From assembly GCA_045590755.1 (NCBI GenBank), contig JAZNRP010000010.1, forward strand, positions 1 to 26,781: a DNA stretch of 26,781 nt, given 5' to 3'. Shown piece after piece: positions 24,814-26,781 of the stretch. Position numbers and translations under genes: made by a program. Below the pieces are notes generated by a model. That model made no database searches. It was not told the DNA's origin and saw nothing but the letters and a program-made list of their open reading frames with translations. Numbering within the stretch: position 1 is the stretch's first letter; each line of letters starts with the position of its first letter. Source of the stretch: SIG565 sp045590755 (GTDB lineage Bacteria; Bacillota; Clostridia; Oscillospirales; Acutalibacteraceae).

Positions 24814-24848
24814 TTAAAAGCACCACATCCAAAAAGAAGGGGAAATAT

Positions 24849-25535
24849 ATGAATATTCAAGGCTTTCAAAAGCTTACATTGCTTGATTTTCCCGGCAAAA
24901 CCGCTTGTACCGTATTTACGGGCGGTTGCAATTTACGGTGTCCTTTTTGTCACAATGCATCTTTAGTTTTAGTGCCAACTGAAAATGAAAATGCAGAAAA
25001 TGCGGTTTTAGAGTACTTGGAAAAGCGAAAGGGAATAATTGACGGCGTATGTATTACGGGTGGTGAGCCGATAATGCAGCCCGACCTTTTAGACTTTATA
25101 GACAAGTGCAAAAAAATAGGTGTAGCGGTAAAGCTTGATACTAACGGCGCCGCACCGCAGAAATTAAAGGAGATACTTTCTAACGGCAAGGTCGATTATG
25201 TCGCAATGGACATAAAGGCGTCCCCCGAAAATTATAATCTTGCTACGGGAACCACGATAGGCTTTGGACCATTTTTAGAAAGTATTGAAATAATACGGCA
25301 AAGCGGTATATCTTATGAATTCAGAACAACCGCAGTAAAGGGATTACATAATGTAGATGATTTTGAAGAAATTGCCAAAATATTAAAGCCGACAGAAAAA
25401 TATTTTATTCAGAAATTTACAGATTCGGGAAATCTTATAAACGCCGCAGGGCTTTCGGCGTTCAGTGATACCGAAACTGAATTAATAGAAAAAACTGTAA
25501 AAAAATATATTCCCGATGTTTTCATCAGGGGATAG
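24849..25535 (+). CDS. nrdG: Anaerobic ribonucleoside-triphosphate reductase activating protein (radical SAM)
   Basis: This 228-residue radical SAM activase opens MNIQGFQKLTLLDFPGK, typical of the NrdG2-type activators of class III ribonucleotide reductase. The cluster motif is GCNLRCPFC (Cys27, Cys31, Cys34), followed by GVCITGGEPIMQ for SAM binding. No extra ferredoxin-like insert is present, unlike the preceding activase. The ATG at 24849 is chosen because it follows GAAGGGGA and lies after the -10 box. It is 19 bases upstream of nrdD, with which it should be co-transcribed; activase before reductase is the reverse of the common nrdD-nrdG order. It generates the glycyl radical on NrdD. Confidence 0.88.
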   Translation: MNIQGFQKLTLLDFPGKTACTVFTGGCNLRCPFCHNASLVLVPTENENAENAVLEYLEKRKGIIDGVCITGGEPIMQPDLLDFIDKCKKIGVAVKLDTNGAAPQKLKEILSNGKVDYVAMDIKASPENYNLATGTTIGFGPFLESIEIIRQSGISYEFRTTAVKGLHNVDDFEEIAKILKPTEKYFIQKFTDSGNLINAAGLSAFSDTETELIEKTVKKYIPDVFIRG

Positions 25536-25554
25536 GAGATAAGGGGTAAAAATT

Positions 25555-26608
25555 ATGTTTAAGGTTGTAAAAAGAGACGGCGCCAATGTTGATTTTGAAA
25601 TCGCCAAAATTTCCGACGCCATCAAAAAGGCTTTTGAAGCCTGCGAGCGCAATTATAACGATAATATTATCGATTTTTTAGCACTCAAGGTAACTTCTGA
25701 TTTTGAGCCGAAGGTAGAAGGCGGTCTTATTGCCGTTGAAGACATTCAGGACAGCGTTGAAACTGTTCTCGTTCAGGCCGGCTATGCCGATGTTGCAAAG
25801 GCATACATCCTTTACCGTAGACAGCGCGAAAAATTGCGTAATATGAAGTCAACCATACTTGATTACAAGGAAATAGTTAATCAGTATGTTAAAAACCTTG
25901 ACTGGCGTGTTAAGGAAAACTCAACCGTTACCTATTCTGTAGGCGGTCTTATTCTTAACAACTCGGGCGCTATTACCGCTAACTACTGGCTCTCTGAAAT
26001 ATATGATGATGAAATTGCAAAAGCTCACAAAAATGCCGATATTCATATTCACGACCTTTCTATGCTTACAGGCTACTGTGCAGGTTGGTCACTCAAGCAG
26101 CTTATAGAAGAAGGCTTGGGCGGTGTTACAGGCAAAATTACATCTGCTCCCGCAAAGCATTTAGCAACACTTTGTAACCAGATGGTAAACTTCCTTGGCA
26201 TTATGCAGAATGAATGGGCAGGCGCTCAGGCATTCTCATCCTTCGATACCTATTTAGCCCCCTTTGTTAAGGTAGATAACTTAAGCTACGATGCTGTTAA
26301 AAAATGCATTGAATCGTTTATTTACGGCGTAAACACTCCTTCTCGTTGGGGTACACAGGCTCCCTTTACCAACATAACACTTGACTGGACAGTACCGCAC
26401 GACCTTGAAGACGAGTATGCTATCGTTGGCGGCAAGCGTATGGACTTCAAATATGGCGATTGTAAAAAAGAAATGGATATGGTTAACCGTGCCTTTATCG
26501 AAATTATGATTGAAGGCGACGCTAACGGCCGTGGCTTCCAGTACCCGATTCCGACCTATTCCATCACACGCGATTTTGACTGGTCCGAAACCGAGAACAA
26601 CAAGCTTC
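25555..26608 (+). CDS. nrdD: Anaerobic ribonucleoside-triphosphate reductase, 5' part only (cut by assembly artefact)
   Basis: Residues 1-351 of class III ribonucleotide reductase are present, roughly half of the usual 700-780. An ATP-cone regulatory domain occupies about 1-90 (MFKVVKRDGANVDFE onward). The catalytic barrel begins with VTYSVGGLILNNSGA and HDLSMLTGYCAGWSL, where Cys175 lies in the conserved GYCAGWSL motif. The family's motifs NQMVNFLG and GVNTPSRWGTQAPF follow. The enzyme makes dNTPs without oxygen. An open reading frame continues to 26622, but its last four residues (QVGS) come from adaptor sequence starting at 26609, so the early stop is not biological. The missing half would hold the zinc site and the glycyl radical loop. 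A ribosome site AAGGGG precedes the ATG. Confidence 0.95.
26520..26608 (+). repeat. 89-bp exact direct repeat, genomic copy
   Basis: This part of nrdD recurs base for base at 26693-26781. It is the genuine copy because it continues the reading frame. Confidence 0.97.
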
Positions 26609-26692
26609 AAGTCGGATCGTAGCCATGTCGTTCTGTGAGCCAAGGAGTTGTAAGAGACCCTTGTCTTCCTAAGACCGCTTGGCCTCCGACTT
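26609..26692. other. MGI/DNBSEQ library adaptor with 10-base index (contaminant)
   Basis: Bases 26609-26650 begin AAGTCGGATCGTAGCCATGT and end AAGGAGTTG, which I recognise as the 42-base DNBSEQ read-2 adaptor. Bases 26661-26692 (TTGTCTTCC to CCTCCGACTT) are the reverse complement of the 32-base read-1 adaptor. The ten bases between them, TAAGAGACCC at 26651-26660, occupy the sample-index position. This is library DNA, not genome. Confidence 0.96.
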
Positions 26693-26781
26693 CGCTAACG
26701 GCCGTGGCTTCCAGTACCCGATTCCGACCTATTCCATCACACGCGATTTTGACTGGTCCGAAACCGAGAACAACAAGCTTC
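26693..26781 (+). repeat. 89-bp exact direct repeat, artefactual copy at contig end
   Basis: This is identical to 26520-26608 and ends at the same base. Together with the adaptor it represents a second pass round a circular library molecule, so it should not be annotated as genome. Confidence 0.95.

Noticed and set aside
24804..24848. Upstream ATG extending the nrdG-like protein by 15 residues
   Set aside because: It sits inside the promoter (just before TATACT), and the family's usual N-terminus begins at the ATG at 24849.
26609..26622. Natural truncation of nrdD with a C-terminal QVGS
   Set aside because: These bases are the start of a library adaptor. The reading frame is intact up to 26608 and stops only inside adaptor sequence.
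26520..26781. Terminal direct repeats suggesting a circular element, phage end or att sites
   Set aside because: The repeat is separated by adaptor and index and lies inside nrdD, so library circle read-through explains it fully.

Overview
The window looks like chromosomal DNA from a strictly anaerobic, low-to-moderate GC Gram-positive bacterium, most likely a gut Clostridia member (Oscillospirales-like). The grounds are AGGAG-type ribosome sites, sigma-A-type promoters with 16-17 bp spacers, class III ribonucleotide reductase genes, a glycyl radical enzyme with its own activase, BspA-type leucine-rich repeats and multi-component sugar importers. The taxonomic call is inference; no rRNA or marker gene is present. 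The final 173 bases are not genomic: they are a sequencing-library artefact.

Layout. (1) 1-1083, minus strand: the first codons of a gene cut by the left edge, a perfect 17-bp-stem terminator, and a membrane-anchored Ser/Asp-rich protein resembling the extracytoplasmic domain of RsgI anti-sigma factors but lacking the anti-sigma part. (2) 1084-1422: divergent promoter region with a perfect inverted repeat over the rightward -35 box. (3) 1423-13883: an eight-gene locus made of two ABC sugar importers around two unusual proteins. The order is a CBM-like/solute-binding fusion, two permeases, a beta-propeller/TPR/Yip1 membrane protein, a DUF5696-like lipoprotein (possible glycosidase), two more permeases, and a lipoprotein solute-binding protein with its own promoter. 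No ATPase is present. (4) 14048-20716: a 2222-residue surface protein with Ig-like modules, duplicated lectin-like modules, four BspA-type LRR blocks, one membrane helix and a 23-residue all-acidic C-terminus. (5) 20794-21801: a lipoprotein SGNH hydrolase. (6) 21899-24693: a short, unassigned glycyl radical enzyme and its activase. (7) 24849 to the end: nrdG-like and nrdD, with nrdD cut by the artefact.

How the parts fit: the surface LRR/lectin protein, the SGNH esterase and the dual importer suggest glycan binding, deacylation and oligosaccharide uptake outside the cell. The two radical systems suit strictly anaerobic life. The best candidate for an undescribed system is the dual-importer/Yip1/DUF5696 locus, followed by the atypical glycyl radical enzyme (Cys-Trp-Glu active-site motif, Trp-Gly-Trp radical loop).

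Quality warning: bases 26609-26692 match both arms of the MGI/DNBSEQ library adaptor with a 10-base index between them, and 26693-26781 exactly repeats 26520-26608. Genomic sequence effectively stops at 26608.
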